A stretch of 64,000 bases of DNA from Edaphochlamys debaryana (Eukaryota > Chlorophyta > Chlorophyceae > Chlamydomonadales): the NCBI GenBank assembly GCA_016858145.1, contig JAEHOE010000025.1, positions 1,054,001 through 1,118,000 on the forward strand. The letters are read 5' to 3'. The notes below the pieces were generated by a model. That model was given only the letters and a program-made list of their open reading frames with translations, made no database searches and was not told the origin of the DNA. Of this stretch, positions 35,701-43,340 are shown piece by piece; the first letter of the stretch is position 1, and each line of letters opens with the position of its first letter. The position numbers and the translations under genes are program-made.

Positions 35701-37127
35701 CAGCCTCCGGCGGGGCGCCAGGGCCCTGCTCCCCGTCCTCCCCACTCGGGGGTGGGGGCGCGGGCGCCCACGTCACGCCCAGCCGCCGCCACGCGCCCAG
35801 CGCCAGGTCGCAGGCCCACAGGTCCGTGAGCCTGGGGCGGGGAGTCCAAGGGACAGAGCGCGAATGCTTGGGCTGGCAGGAGACAGGCCCGTGCAAGTCT
35901 TCAGCCCGCCTCCGCCCTCGCCTCACCTCACGAGCGAGGCGCCTCCCACTGCATCCCCGCTGCCGCTGGCGGCCCCGGGCGCCCCAAAGCCCCCCGCCAC
36001 GAAGAGGGCGGGGCCCGGGGCCCACAGGGCCACGGCAGCACCCACACGGGGCGGGGGCTGGTCCCCCCCTCCACACAAGGTCTCCGCCGCGCCACTTCCC
36101 GGGTGAAGCAGGAGCACGTCGCCCCTCAGCTGCCAGCCACCGCTGCGGCTGCCTGCAAGCCCGGGATGGGGAAAGCAGGTCGAGGGCGGTCGAGCAGGCA
36201 GGTCGTCCCATTAGGTGCGCCCTCCGCCCTGAACTCCTTACCCGAGGCGCCCCCAAAGACCAGCAGCCGCCGGCCCCAGGCTGTAAGGCTGTGGCCCCAG
36301 CGGCCCGGCAGCGGTGACCCTGGCGGGCGCACGCATGCAGACGTCAGCGGACTCGATGGCCTGCACGCCCTCAAACACCATGGCACCCGCCCCCTGCGGC
36401 CCACCAGCGATGGAAGCGTTCAGGCGCAGGCTGGCCGCCGTCATGCCCCCCAGGTCATAGGCCCACAGCCGGTCGCCGGGCGCCAGCCGGGAGGTGTTGC
36501 CCGCGCCCTCCAGGCCCCCGTAGGCGTAGACCTGCCGGTGGAGCCGCGGGCGGGGGCGGGGCACACGATGACAGGTTGGGCTGGTGCTGGGGTGGCTGTC
36601 ACCGCAAGCTTATAGGCTTAGTCGCCATGGAGCTCATGGAATACGTCCTTAGCCTCAGCCAACACACGAGGCCCTGACTCGTTGGCGCCTGCCCACGTCT
36701 TGGATCAGCTGGTCAGTTGGACCGCCGGTGCGTGGTGCTGGACCGCCAGTGCGGCGGCGTCCCCGCCGACAACCTGCCTCCGGTGTGCCTGCCTGCCCTG
36801 ACGGGCCGCACCTGCCCTCCGACGGCAACCATAGCGTGTCCGTACAACGAGGGTACCGCAGGCCCACCAAGCGGCTGCAGCGGCTCACACCAGAGCGCAC
36901 CGCACCCCTTGAGTAGTACCATGGCGGTGCACGGGTGAGACGTGACCAAGGAGGGGGGGGGGGGGGAGGGAAGGCGGGAAAGCGCAGGCGAGTGCTCGAA
37001 CGCTGGAGGTCAGGCCGGTTCCCTCCCGACCCCCCGACACTCTCGCATGCATCAGGCTTACCAGCAGCCGCCAACCGATAAGCAGGTAAGAAACAGATAG
37101 TAGCCAGCCACCATTTGCCGACACCAT
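5598..37127 (-). CDS. Giant multi-CTLD, Kelch and beta-helix membrane protein
   Basis: Seventy-four exons from the ATG at 37127 to the stop ending at 5598 total 19,689 coding bases, exactly divisible by three, and each exon's entry and exit phase agrees with its neighbours. That agreement over about 31 kb is the main argument for one gene. Order by residue: signal/anchor 1-22; Kelch 23-981; eighteen C-type lectin-like domains 982-4407; Pro-rich linker; second Kelch-like unit to about 4725; right-handed beta-helix to about 5500; Cys-rich patch and one membrane helix near 5627-5657; a 450-residue Ser/Gly/Pro-rich loop; and a multi-span membrane block 6104-6562. Exon limits are given in the domain entries. 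Introns are GT-AG except two GC-AG. The lectin domains lack a clear EPN/QPD plus WND calcium site. A cell-surface or flagellar-membrane receptor or adhesin is inferred, not shown. Splitting into several genes is possible but would need start codons, which I did not find between modules. Confidence 0.85.
7437..7494 (+). repeat. CTGGCA hexanucleotide repeat (Ala-Ser tract)
   Basis: About nine copies of a CTGGCA unit lie inside the 3.3 kb exon of the giant gene. On the minus strand they encode alternating Ala and Ser in the cytoplasmic loop. The unit is six bases, so length changes keep frame. Confidence 0.9.
8760..11907 (-). other. Right-handed parallel beta-helix and Cys-rich patch
   Basis: Exons 11907-11479, 11322-11214, 11098-10954, 10846-10608 and the first half of 10474-7143. 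Short strands end in G-N or N-x-A turns in regular spacing: ADCWFEGNAG, RSVFVRNRGAAL, VAFAGNYAARGPALHL, CSFAANTAAWGGAVAL, SDLSGNSAGQAGGAL, CSLEANTARA, CRLQSNKAQGAGGAM, VELSGNAGAPGGGL. This is the pectin-lyase-like or polymorphic-membrane-protein type of repeat. It closes with Cys-rich sequence (CAQPCVPPAAGPTMYGTCVACP) just outside the first membrane helix, as in large algal and oomycete surface proteins. Confidence 0.75.
12095..13209 (-). other. Pro-rich linker and second Kelch-like unit
   Basis: Rest of exon 13255-12684 and exon 12521-12095. About 120 residues of Pro/Ala/Ser-rich linker (stretches such as PAPPPPPPRWGRPPP) lead to AGWVMAVFGGSG, GDAWLLRHRAEG, PRLDAALALAGSRLLLTGG and GGVWALELGP, which repeat the Kelch strand pattern of domain 1. 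Only about two blades are visible, so it is either a small partial propeller or closes with strands elsewhere. Confidence 0.6.
13210..14152 (-). other. CTLD 18 (residues ~4253-4407)
   Basis: Exons 14152-13885, 13731-13695, 13521-13408 and the start of 13255-12684. HDFLLYAHRFTQAQARAVCG, FAVLLGLDNGRF, WLDGSPFVFQAWAPGQP, LCVSLDSVTQTWAADDC, RVFVCKR. The TWAADDC strand is the nearest thing to a WND-type strand in the array. Confidence 0.8.
14316..15747 (-). other. CTLD 17 (residues ~4043-4252)
   Basis: Exons 15747-15653, 15426-15391, 15236-15180, 14986-14842, 14612-14316. GLQYLVASPAQMQ, ADVAASSCEQLGGWLAAV, VRLWTGMQLPAG, PRWPDGSPLTPEQL, GCGALALG, ACEEQLGFVCA. Exon 15426-15391 is only 36 bases and was placed because it supplies the helix with the first Cys in frame. 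Confidence 0.75.
15891..16837 (-). other. CTLD 16 (residues ~3879-4042)
   Basis: Exons 16837-16776, 16622-16491, 16298-16127, 16016-15891. RAAYLVFVE, RDQAMATCAAAGG, SQFWLGLRAAADP, YRAWATGEPATG, LLTCAAG, PEMPFVCE. The GEP motif of the long loop is kept. Confidence 0.8.
17001..17860 (-). other. CTLD 15 (residues ~3669-3878)
   Basis: Exons 17860-17774, 17664-17609, 17487-17001. VRFALFSGASQW, DADAACTAAALAAAA, ASRLATLRS, LFWTGLTVTALG, FAYRWRDDAPYSPDW, ACVALEAGE, DTRLPFACS. Confidence 0.75.
18107..18926 (-). other. CTLD 14 (residues ~3460-3668)
   Basis: Exons 18926-18715 and 18521-18107. WEYLLLAPP, GRAACARLGGDLAAVNS, LQVWVGLRVVAA, DGSERLWDG, ACVAWQPRI, LLPPLCK. Two exons only, with a Pro/Ser/Ala-rich long loop. 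Confidence 0.75.
19093..19965 (-). other. CTLD 13 (residues ~3295-3459)
   Basis: End of exon 20544-19902, then 19759-19711, 19574-19488, 19387-19093. IDYDGRRLAFFP, ATVCASNQ, GGWLASLRNAGE, GSVWIGVQQPAPGQP, WAAGEPRALA, ACTRLSL, QRSLPFVCT. The intron after 19711 starts with GC (GC-AG); only that junction keeps the frame. Confidence 0.8.
19966..20544 (-). other. CTLD 12 (residues ~3102-3294)
   Basis: Most of exon 20544-19902. FSLYLHTLHPATWAQAQAVC opening, AVWAGLGVRERS, a Ser-Pro repeat loop, YAWADGGPVAW, ACVAVELGGG, DCSEGLFVACK. It is followed in the same exon by the opening strand of CTLD 13. Confidence 0.75.
20227..20258 (+). repeat. GGGCGA repeat (Ser-Pro tract in CTLD 12)
   Basis: Five near-perfect hexamers within the CTLD 12 exon, read on the minus strand as alternating Ser and Pro in the long loop of the lectin domain. 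Confidence 0.8.
20723..21439 (-). other. CTLD 11 (residues ~2930-3101)
   Basis: End of exon 22062-21218 plus exon 21015-20723. AAAEAVCRGSGGRLLSLHS, RMWLGLVEVLPAS, SRWLDGTALDY, AACYAVSGGGW, CASELPFACK. The first part shares an exon with the end of CTLD 10. Confidence 0.75.
21440..22379 (-). other. CTLD 10 (residues ~2666-2929)
   Basis: Exons 22379-22318, 22219-22112 and most of 22062-21218. ASAVCAARGASLVRP, SALWSGLLVRAVAG, a long Pro/Ser/Asn-rich loop, ERCVGLL, and the closing ARLPFLCE. The third exon begins inside a TGCAG pentanucleotide array, so its exact start (22062 or 22047) is uncertain. Confidence 0.7.
22041..22066 (+). repeat. CACTG pentanucleotide array at a splice acceptor
   Basis: Five CACTG units. 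On the minus strand they read TGCAG five times, so the array offers a series of CAG acceptors. The frame fits an acceptor after the first (exon start 22062) or after three more units (22047). Confidence 0.85.
22495..23380 (-). other. CTLD 9 (residues ~2481-2665)
   Basis: Exons 23380-23240, 23079-22996, 22824-22495. AARACDAVADSG, GGQLLSLRSDLEG, LIWSGLFWEAGP, YVRWAAGEPEPLL, LCVALARQ, CVMELPFVCR. The WAAGEPEP loop holds the EP pair typical of the long loop, but a WND strand is missing. The acceptor before 22824 is AAAG, an untypical but frame-consistent choice. Confidence 0.75.
23593..24022 (-). other. CTLD 8 (residues ~2338-2480)
   Basis: Remainder of exon 24073-23593, fused without an intron to the end of CTLD 7. 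RELLFLTGLHQAASRTEA with AACGALG, APLLWLDDTG, GCRALTAAGT and the closing AALRFVCS. The WIGL strand is short or missing. Confidence 0.65.
24023..25202 (-). other. CTLD 7 (residues ~2134-2337)
   Basis: Exons 25202-24998, 24841-24741, 24520-24267 and the first 51 bases of 24073-23593. DAEAACRALGGHLPSAHS, VTWWTGLRYTAP, PPLAWADATPYDYPAA, ALCFRTS, and VVASCSEAHAVVCARP at the end. The boundary with CTLD 8 is inside an exon, without the usual phase-1 intron. Confidence 0.75.
25406..26178 (-). other. CTLD 6 (residues ~1987-2133)
   Basis: Exons 26178-26019, 25855-25796, 25626-25406. Compact domain: YTDAEAACRLLGGHLASL, AAFWIGLDDNR, GCYRWTDGRDPGLAYHHF, NNCTAAS, AWTNRRCSDQLPALCM. The WIGLDD strand and WTDG loop are close to the canonical pattern. 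Confidence 0.8.
26411..26486 (+). repeat. C6-7G intronic minisatellite
   Basis: About eleven units of a C-rich heptamer (CCCCCCG) fill most of the intron between exons 27014-26493 and 26178-26019 of the giant gene. No coding role; on the minus strand it is G-rich and could form quadruplex structure in the transcript. Confidence 0.85.
26493..27373 (-). other. CTLD 5 with Ala-Gln repeat (residues ~1754-1986)
   Basis: Exons 27373-27197 and 27014-26493. WAGAAAACAGGVRAAALLP helix, then an (Ala-Gln)n tract coded by a hexanucleotide repeat, AWAWVGLAASADGAWWWANG in place of the WIGL and W-x-DG region, AVLCGAVEL and the closing GDLPYVCF. Ends in phase 1. Confidence 0.75.
26937..26989 (+). repeat. GGCCTG hexanucleotide repeat (Ala-Gln tract in CTLD 5)
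   Basis: Nine tandem GGCCTG units inside exon 27014-26493, translated on the minus strand as alternating Ala and Gln. The tract lies between the first helix and the WVGL strand of CTLD 5. In-frame length variation is expected. Confidence 0.9.
27544..28943 (-). other. CTLD 4 (residues ~1542-1753)
   Basis: Exons 28943-28771, 28667-28614, 28482-28432, 28235-28137, 28001-27828, 27628-27544. Helix ADAEAACMDMGGHVV, then REEDTYLSSIAAQ, the strand GLWIGLRFNP, SYGWLEPT, CCLVTRLYFD and the closing PRPFACR. The exon ending at 27828 is followed by GC, not GT, so this intron is GC-AG; only that junction keeps the frame. Confidence 0.75.
29181..29722 (-). other. CTLD 3 (residues ~1361-1541)
   Basis: Coded by a single 542-base exon, unlike most neighbours. 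Shows FDDADVGCQRSGG, GLVWVGGDNGWGS, a WLDAGG loop, VCTALS and the closing RLPYVCS. The exon ends in phase 1 one base after the codon following the last Cys. Confidence 0.75.
29934..31308 (-). other. CTLD 2 (residues ~1169-1361)
   Basis: Exons 31308-31209, 31048-30973, 30817-30736, 30582-30432, 30236-30155, 30019-29934. Opening strand RLYWVPGPLRTWEEA with EVCK in the first helix, GGCWFGLYSAQ in place of the WIGL strand, AFTAWAN in the long loop, GWMNLDCS and the final AFICER. It ends in a VPPPPP linker to CTLD 3. Confidence 0.75.
31430..32723 (-). other. CTLD 1 (residues ~982-1168)
   Basis: Exons 32723-32622, 32456-32326, 32197-32043, 31758-31632, 31475-31430. Helix with AICAAR, strand DVWLALG, long loop with WADGSNAS, W-WARLEPDN, then CVVM, a WLDRPC strand and the closing AFACKR. 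This is one of the best matches to the C-type lectin pattern: W-x-D-G, EP motif, and four Cys in canonical order. EPDN resembles EPN, but no WND partner is visible. Confidence 0.8.
31761..31854 (+). repeat. Purine-only GGGGA array in an intron
   Basis: Around 90 bases of almost pure G with regular A, in GGGGA units, lie in the intron between exons 32197-32043 and 31758-31632. On the sense (minus) strand this is an extended polypyrimidine tract just upstream of the acceptor. Confidence 0.85.
32853..36874 (-). other. Kelch beta-propeller domain 1 (residues 23-981)
   Basis: Exons 36874-36812, 36531-36405, 36319-36242, 36152-35927, 35831-35235, 35058-34761, 34580-33554, 33456-33280, 33137-32853. 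Kelch signatures recur: YGHAMVAVGGQVYAYGG, GRWGHSLTAWGRRLLVFGG, ALFVAGGFG, VVLVMGGLQTGG, LLVVVGGAV and AVLFGGVALG, each with a paired Gly after hydrophobic residues and followed by a D-L-W or LWAL strand. Six to seven blades are likely, with long Ala/Gly/Pro loops between strands. Extracellular Kelch propellers usually bind proteins or glycans. The same order, propeller then lectin domains, is unusual. Confidence 0.75.
37062..37127 (-). other. Giant gene exon 1: signal peptide or anchor
   Basis: ATG at 37127-37125, then 22 codons ending at a GTAAGC donor (intron starts 37061). The peptide is hydrophobic (core WLLSVSYLLIGWRLL) and joins in phase 0 to the first Kelch exon at 36874. A secreted or membrane topology is what the lectin and beta-helix domains require. 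The exon is inferred from one ATG, one donor and the hydrophobic core, so it is less certain than the exons that follow. Confidence 0.5.
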
Positions 37128-38299
37128 TTCGGCAAGCCTTCGCACGCGGGCTTGGCCTACATGACATTACGGTGCCTCATTGATTTTTCGGAAGCCTGGA
37201 TTATCGTTTCACCACCGTTCCGTGGTCCATGCCCTCAACCAGCCGACCAACCCTGGGGTGTAAGCAACATTTAAAGTTGTGCATATCGTCATTAGTGGAG
37301 ACCATTTGCATGTTGACAAGGCATCGGTTATGCGGCGACCGGCCAGTTGTGGCTCTGTGTACTCCCGCGCTTGGATTGTACGCGTGAAGCTGACAGTGGT
37401 GCCACCCCCACTCCTGTCCATTGCATATACCAACTATTAGAAGGCGTATACAACACCAGACGTGGTTCCCGCTGAGACTGACCAGTAAAAGCAGTGCGCA
37501 GTGCGAGCGGCCACCTGCAGTCGTCACCCACGCAATGCTGCCAAGGTTCTGAATACACAGGATCCTGCGCTGGGCCGCCTTCCTGCCTGGTTGCTGGCGA
37601 GCCTCGCGTGTCCATCTAGTCCGCCGTAGGGCACGTAAGTCCACTTGAGGCTCTCTCGCTGGCATGAGGGAGACAGCCGGGAGTGTTAGCGGTCACGAGG
37701 TACTCGCCGGGCCGATTCCAATGCCGCCACTGCGCCACGCTCACGGCGCTGCGCGCGTGCGAACGGAATTCCTGCATACAACGTAGATTGTTGTCGTTCC
37801 ATGCGCCGTTGACGCGTTGGTAAGGATAGCGCACAAAACCGTGCCGTTATGGTCCCTTACCCCGGCACGGCACGTAGGAGATATTGCCAGCCATGTATGC
37901 GCAGAGCAACTCCAGCTGTCGTTCCCCGCATTCCCTACCCAAATTTGTTCTACTAGCGTTGCTGTGACCCTTGCTGGGTGCCTGCGTCCTTTGCTTGCTG
38001 TGGCTCAGACCCCGTAACTCTGCCGCCCGTGGCCACGTTACCCTTTCCCGCCCTTGATGAGTTGCTTCCCTTCCTTATATTTGAGTTCTACTTTATGCCA
38101 ATTACTAAATCTATGGTCGATGCGCCCTTGGATGGCAGTAGAAAGCAGTGTTAGGTCGACCTGAGCCACGCAAGCCACCCTCGTCGACCGTACCCCTTCT
38201 GCCTTCTCTGCACGCCTACCCGTGCCATCTCCTCGCCCCATACCTGCTTCCCCTGACCCCTCATACCCCACCCGCCCTGCCCGCTGCAGGCTGGGCCCC
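37128..38299. other. Divergent intergenic region, candidate shared promoter
   Basis: About 1.2 kb between the inferred start of the giant gene (-) and the start of gene 3 (+), clearly less GC-rich than the genes. No ORF here connects by splice phase to either gene. It must hold the promoters of both. A CAG acceptor just before 38290 suggests gene 3 has a 5' UTR intron within it. I see no secure TATA box. Confidence 0.5.
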
Positions 38300-41181
38300 A
38301 TGAAGGGTCAGCCCAAGGGCGATGCCTACGGGGGCTACAGCGCCCAGCCGCCGGGGCCGCGAGGCCGCGGCCGGGCGCAGGCTGACCACCTGTCGGCCGC
38401 CCCCCTGGTGCCGGGCGGCTACCAGCTGGTGAACCTCAGCGCGGCGGACCTGGGGGGCCTGGACGCAGCCACCCTGCAGGCGCTGGAGAGCGCGGGGCTG
38501 CTGGGCCTGGCCGGAGCAGGGGGGCTGGGCGCCGGGGCGCTGGCGGGGCTGGATGCAGCCACCCTGGCCGCCGCAGGGCTGGGGGTCGGGGGACTGGGGG
38601 GCGCGGGGATGGGGTGGGGCGGTGCAGGAGCCGGCGCGGCGGGCGGTGGCGGCGGCAAGGGGGGCCGCAGGGGCACGGGTGGTGCCTCTGTGGGCGCCAC
38701 CCTCAACCTGGACGCGGGGCTGGGGCCCGGCAGCTCCCGCCACGGGGCAGGGGCGGGGGCGGGCGGCTCCCGGAGCGCCTGGCCTGCGGCAGGCGGGGGC
38801 GGGGGGGGCCGCAACGGCTCCCGGGGCTTCGACGCCAGCCAGGTGTACACCGTGGCACCGGCGGGGGGCGGCCTGGTGGGGGCGGACCCGGGCGGGGAGC
38901 TGCTGGGTGCGGCCCACGTGGAGGACGCTCTGCGGCTGCTCATGCGCAAGCGGCGGCTGCCGAGCGAGGGGGCGCTGGAGGGGCTGCTCATGGGCGGCGG
39001 CGGGGACGCGGAGGCCGACCTGCAGGCAGCGGTGGCCGCAGCAATGGCCGCTGGGGCCGGGGGCGACCCCTACCGCACACGGCCGGACGACGCCCTCAGC
39101 CTCCAGTACGCCAGCCAGCTGTCCGACCACGCCCTGCTGCACGCCCACCTGCAGGCGCAGGCGCAGCGCGGCGGCGCACGAGACGCCGGCCGCCTGGCCG
39201 CCGCGGGCTCCGGCGGCCTCTACGCCGCTGCGCCCCAGGGCCAGCGGAGCAAGGCGCAGGGCCGGGGGTCGCAGTCTGCGGGCTACGGGCGCCAGGGGTA
39301 CGACGAGGACGACCTGGGTGTGGAGCCGCACACCTTGTGGGCCCAGCCGCCTGCCGCCAAGGCCTCCCGCCTGCCCGAGCCCCCGGCGCCCGAGCCCGAG
39401 GCCTCCGGCATCCACGCGCAGCTGCTCAAGGCGCTGCTGCAGACCGAGTCGCAGCGCCGGGGCCGGGCGCCCGAGGACCAGCGGCTGCTGGACGCGGGGC
39501 TGTACGCGGTGGCAGCGGCGGAGGCGGAGGCGGCCGCGGCGGCGGAGGCGCAGCGCAGCCAGCGGGGGCAGGGGCAGGGGCAGCCGCGGCGGCGGGCTTC
39601 TGCGCTGGAGCTGGGCGCTGCCGATGCGGCTCCGCTGCAGATGCAGATGCAGCTGGTGCAGATGCACGAGGGGGACCCGGCGGCCGCCCGCGCCCCCGTG
39701 CGGCTCATGGGGTGGCCCACGCACGGAGCGCCGGCGCCGGCGGATAGCCTGGGGTCCGCGGGCACAGGGCGCCGCAGCAACCCCGGGCTACCGGCGGGGA
39801 GCTCCGGGGCTCCGGGCCGCACGGGCAGCCAGGGCGTGCCCCCGGTGGATGTGGCCCGGAGCCCCAGGCTGAGCGGCCCTCCACCAGCCGCAGCGGAGCC
39901 TGCGGTGCCGGACACCCGGCTCTTTGCCGACACGAGGCCAATGGACGGGGCGTCGGCGCAGGGCGCAGGTGCCGCCGCGGGTGCGGGGGCCGGGACGGTG
40001 CAGGGCACGTCGGTGCCGGACGTGGATGCGCTGCTGGCGGCCATTGAGCGCCTGTCTGCGCGGCCCCCGGTGAGAGCGGCAACGGGCTTGCGGGGCTTGG
40101 GACCATTCCGTGGGAGCTGTATCAGCGTTAAGAGCTTCACAACTGCACCGGCTTTACAGTGGCCAATTAACGTCTCCCCCTCCCCCCGCCCCCAGGCCTT
40201 CTGCGTGGTCAGCGTCACGGCTCTGCTGGGCATGCACGCGGCCGCCGCCGCACGGAGGGGCGCGCAGCCCACCCCCTGGGCGCTGGCGCAGGCGCGCGGC
40301 CTGGCCACGGCCCAGGCGGCGGCGGCCATGGCCGGCGCCAGCGCTGCCCAGGTGGCGGCGCTGGACCTCAAGCCGCTGCTGGTGCTGGACATGGGCGGCG
40401 GGGCGCGGGCGGCGGGGGGAGCAGCACCCGCTGCAGGGGATCGCTGGTTCGTGCTGCACCTGTGGCTGCACGAGGCGGGGGCGGGGGCGGGGGCGGGCGG
40501 CACGCCAGGGGCGCGAGGGCGGGGCCAGCTGGAGCCCCTGCGTGCCTTTGTGGCCCGCTTCTGCCCCGAGGCCCCGCTGGATGCAGCCGCAGCCGGCGGG
40601 GGCGGGGCAGGGGAGGGCGAGGCGCTCGCCTCAGCGGTGCTGGAGCTCGTCCGCGTGCTGGTGGGTGCGGGGCGGGCCGGCTGAGGCGCAGCGGGGGGCA
40701 GGCTCTGCTTGAGATTCTGCCCATGCTACTAATCACAAATCAATCGTATCGTTTCACTATCTGGGCCCTTACTCACCCTCTTGCCGTGCAATGCCCCCAT
40801 GCCCCCCTGCACCCTCTGCAGCCCACGCCCGCTGCCAGCGGCCTGGCGGGGCTGGAGGCGGTGCACGGGGCGCTGTCGGGCGGCGCGGTGCCGGGGGAGG
40901 CGACCCTGGGCGCCTGGCTGGGTGCCGCGGAGGGGGGCGAGCCCCTGCGCCTGAGCTGGGAGGCCTGGCTGGACGCCCCGGGCCCGGAGGCTGGCGGGGG
41001 CAGGGGTGCGGGCCTGGCCTCGTCCGCGGGGCCGATGGCGGGGGAGGACGCGCAGGCGCTCGCGGGCCACCGCGCGCTGCTGCTGCTGGCGGAGGCGGCG
41101 TCGGGCGCACACGGCAGGGCCTCGCCGGCGGCACCAGCGCCCGGCAGGCAGGGGAAGGCGGGCGGCGTTGGCGGGGCATAG
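38300..41181 (+). CDS. Unrecognised Ala/Gly-rich protein (864 aa)
   Basis: Exons 38300-40069, 40196-40660 and 40822-41181, all phase 0, give 864 residues. The ATG at 38300 is ten bases after a CAG acceptor, so an upstream non-coding exon is likely. The N-terminal 600 residues are low complexity with a few ordered-looking stretches, such as LNLSAADLGGLDAATLQALE, VEDALRLLMRKRRLPSEGAL and IHAQLLKALLQTESQRRG. A Gln/Met-rich segment (LQMQMQLVQMHEGD) follows. The last two exons read as a folded domain, DLKPLLVLDMGG, RWFVLHLWLHEAG and LRLSWEAWLDAPG. Exon layout and the helix before the first intron (DVDALLAAIERLSARPP) recall the modules of the next gene, so distant paralogy is possible. No family recognised, no signal peptide or membrane span. 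A TGTAA lies 584 bases past the stop. Confidence 0.7.
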
Positions 41182-42974
41182 GCTTGCGGCGCGCCGTGCT
41201 AGAGCTGGCTGAAGGCTGTGTAGCCGGGGAGGGGTGGACGACGTCTCGAAGGGTCGAGGTGGCTACGCGGTACGGGTGAGCCGTGTCATGAGCTAAACAG
41301 TGCTGACGTGCGTACCGGTACGAACCCCCCGCCCCCCGCCCGCGGGGCGCGGGACATGACCAGGACCGGCTGTGACAAGGGATGTCTCATCCGGATAAGG
41401 CCGAGACGATCCACGCCCTCCGGTAGGGACCTTACCCATGGGCTGACCTCAACCCTGTGTGCGTGTGCAAAACCGTCTGAATGCATCAGCGGAATGGACG
41501 AACCTATCTTCCAAACTTGAACGGTATGGCAGTGGGGCTGGCGCAGGGGACGGGGCTGTTGACGCCTGGGGTGAGGAAGAGTGGGGCCGGGATGAGCGTG
41601 AAACAGAACGTGCGGGACGCACAGGCTTTCAATCAGTCGTAGTGGTAGCCTACGGTCCCCACCTGGACCGGTCTGGGGGGGTTGGTCAGCTCACCCTTTT
41701 AATAATAAGTTCATTACTTGTGAGGCGCAGGGTTGTGGGTATGTGTGCTGACCCTGTGGGTATGTGTAAGGGCCTGTTTACGGGCTCCGTCAAAGTGGAG
41801 CCGGCCGCTTGGCTAACGTTGCTGAAGGCAGGTCCAGTCAGGACCACATCTGGGTTGCACTCCGCCTTTGATCTTGTCACGACAAGCCCAAGGGTGACGC
41901 CTATCGGTATCCAGAAGGCGGCCAGTGGCAGAAGCTGTGAAAGAGGGTCATGGACGGGTGGTGACGCCATGTTGCACTCCTCTGGGGCGGCTGTACGGCT
42001 AGAGCGGCGCCCTGTGTTTGAGAAGCTGCAGGCCGATTGGCCTGCGTACCTTGAACGCGGCGGCTGGATATGATTTGATCTGGCTTGAGTTGTAAGGATG
42101 CCAGTGGGCTGTGCCGAGGCGCCATTAGGCCCGTTTGGGCACTGATGTTAGTCTCTACCCTGCTCTCTCCCGCTCTGGGCTCCAGCTGCTTGCCCGGGCT
42201 TGGCCGGGGTCCAGGACGAGTACGGAGACGGACTGCTGCGTGTTGGTAGAAGGCCTTGACGCCATGCACAATTGGCACAGGGGCGAGGCAGTGGGCAAGG
42301 CATCGGTCCTTCCTTCCACCCTCGGGGCACGTTGACCAGCTGGTGTGCGGCGTCCTCTCCAGGCCCACACTGCATCGGCACCGGACGGGTGCTTCTGTAC
42401 TCGCAGGGGGCATGCAGCGTAGTCAGGACGACGCCGGGGGATGCAGCTGAGCGCGTCGGCATAGCCCCTGCCGAACGCGCGAGAAGAACTGGAGGGGAGA
42501 GCTATCCGGTCTGGCTCCCAGCCCGTACTGCGACGAGCAAAGCAACAGCCAAGATACCAGAGTGTGCAACCATAACCGTTGCAAGGGGGAGTGGAGCGAG
42601 GAAGGGGGTGGAGAACCCTGGTGCTTGGGTATTGGTCGCCTACGACCTCAAGGGCCTGAGGTCCGGTCACCACCCCTGCCGGTAACCAACACTTGAGCAC
42701 CGTGTGATGGTTAAGCTTTAAGGGACCAGCCCGAAAGTACGGAGGACATACATGCAGCTTGTGCGGTGTCAAACCTCTGCAATTGGTCATACGACGGCAA
42801 GAGACAAGCAAGTACGCCCCTCGGAGACGGCCCAACCCAACTGTCTCCGAAGGGGGTTTGACGAGAACGTCGTGGCAAGGGGGTGCGTGGGGGGGTGGGG
42901 CGGGTGGCGGGGTGGGATCGTGTAGGAAACTACGGAACTTACGTTCCTCTTCCCCTGGCTGAATTGCCGCATTG

Positions 42975-43160
42975 CCGCTGTTCGAGACCGATGGGTCCAG
43001 GGGGCCGTCAGGGCGGCTCTTAGGCGGTGCGCCGCGTGGCAACCAGAACGCTGTGGGCAGCAAGGGCGGGGATTGGCACGCCAACAAGAACTCGCACGAC
43101 TGCCCTGGGCCCAGGCCCGGACCACCGTGGGGAAGCGCGAGCGGAAGTGGATATGGATGA
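42975..43160 (+). other. Open frame with GxPxGNxNA-like motif
   Basis: A short frame without ATG contains GGAPRGNQNAVGSKGGDW. The GxPxGNxNA pattern is familiar from terminase small subunits, homing or mobile-element proteins, and transposon-derived algal proteins. The frame ends in a Gly/Ser-rich tail and stop. It could be a decayed mobile-element fragment or an exon of an unrecognised gene; chance is not excluded. Confidence 0.25.
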
Positions 43161-43340
43161 GGAGACTGATCCAGGTACGCAAAGGGCCGCCAAACCGCAA
43201 TTAGCAAGTAGGTACGCGGATGGGCTGGAGGCGGTGCCCGCAGCGCCCGGAGGGTGCCCGGGCGTGCCAAAGCCGGACTGAAGCCGGAGCCGCTTCTTCT
43301 CCCCTGACTCCGGCACCACTTGTGCACCCTCTACCTTTCT

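Noticed and set aside
5598..37127. Splitting the giant gene into separate lectin, Kelch and beta-helix genes
   Set aside because: All introns are short, every junction keeps phase and no intergenic-like gap or start codon with upstream region was found between modules.
37201..37665. Minus frame considered as an upstream exon of the giant gene
   Set aside because: No donor joins it in phase to exon 36874-36812, and a closer exon with ATG and signal-like sequence fits.
41459..42073. Plus frame of 204 codons
   Set aside because: Starts with GTG, no recognisable domain and no supporting splice sites.
42155..43327. Minus frame of 390 codons between genes 3 and 4
   Set aside because: No ATG at the start, no domain, no splice partners; likely chance in GC-rich DNA, though its length is notable.
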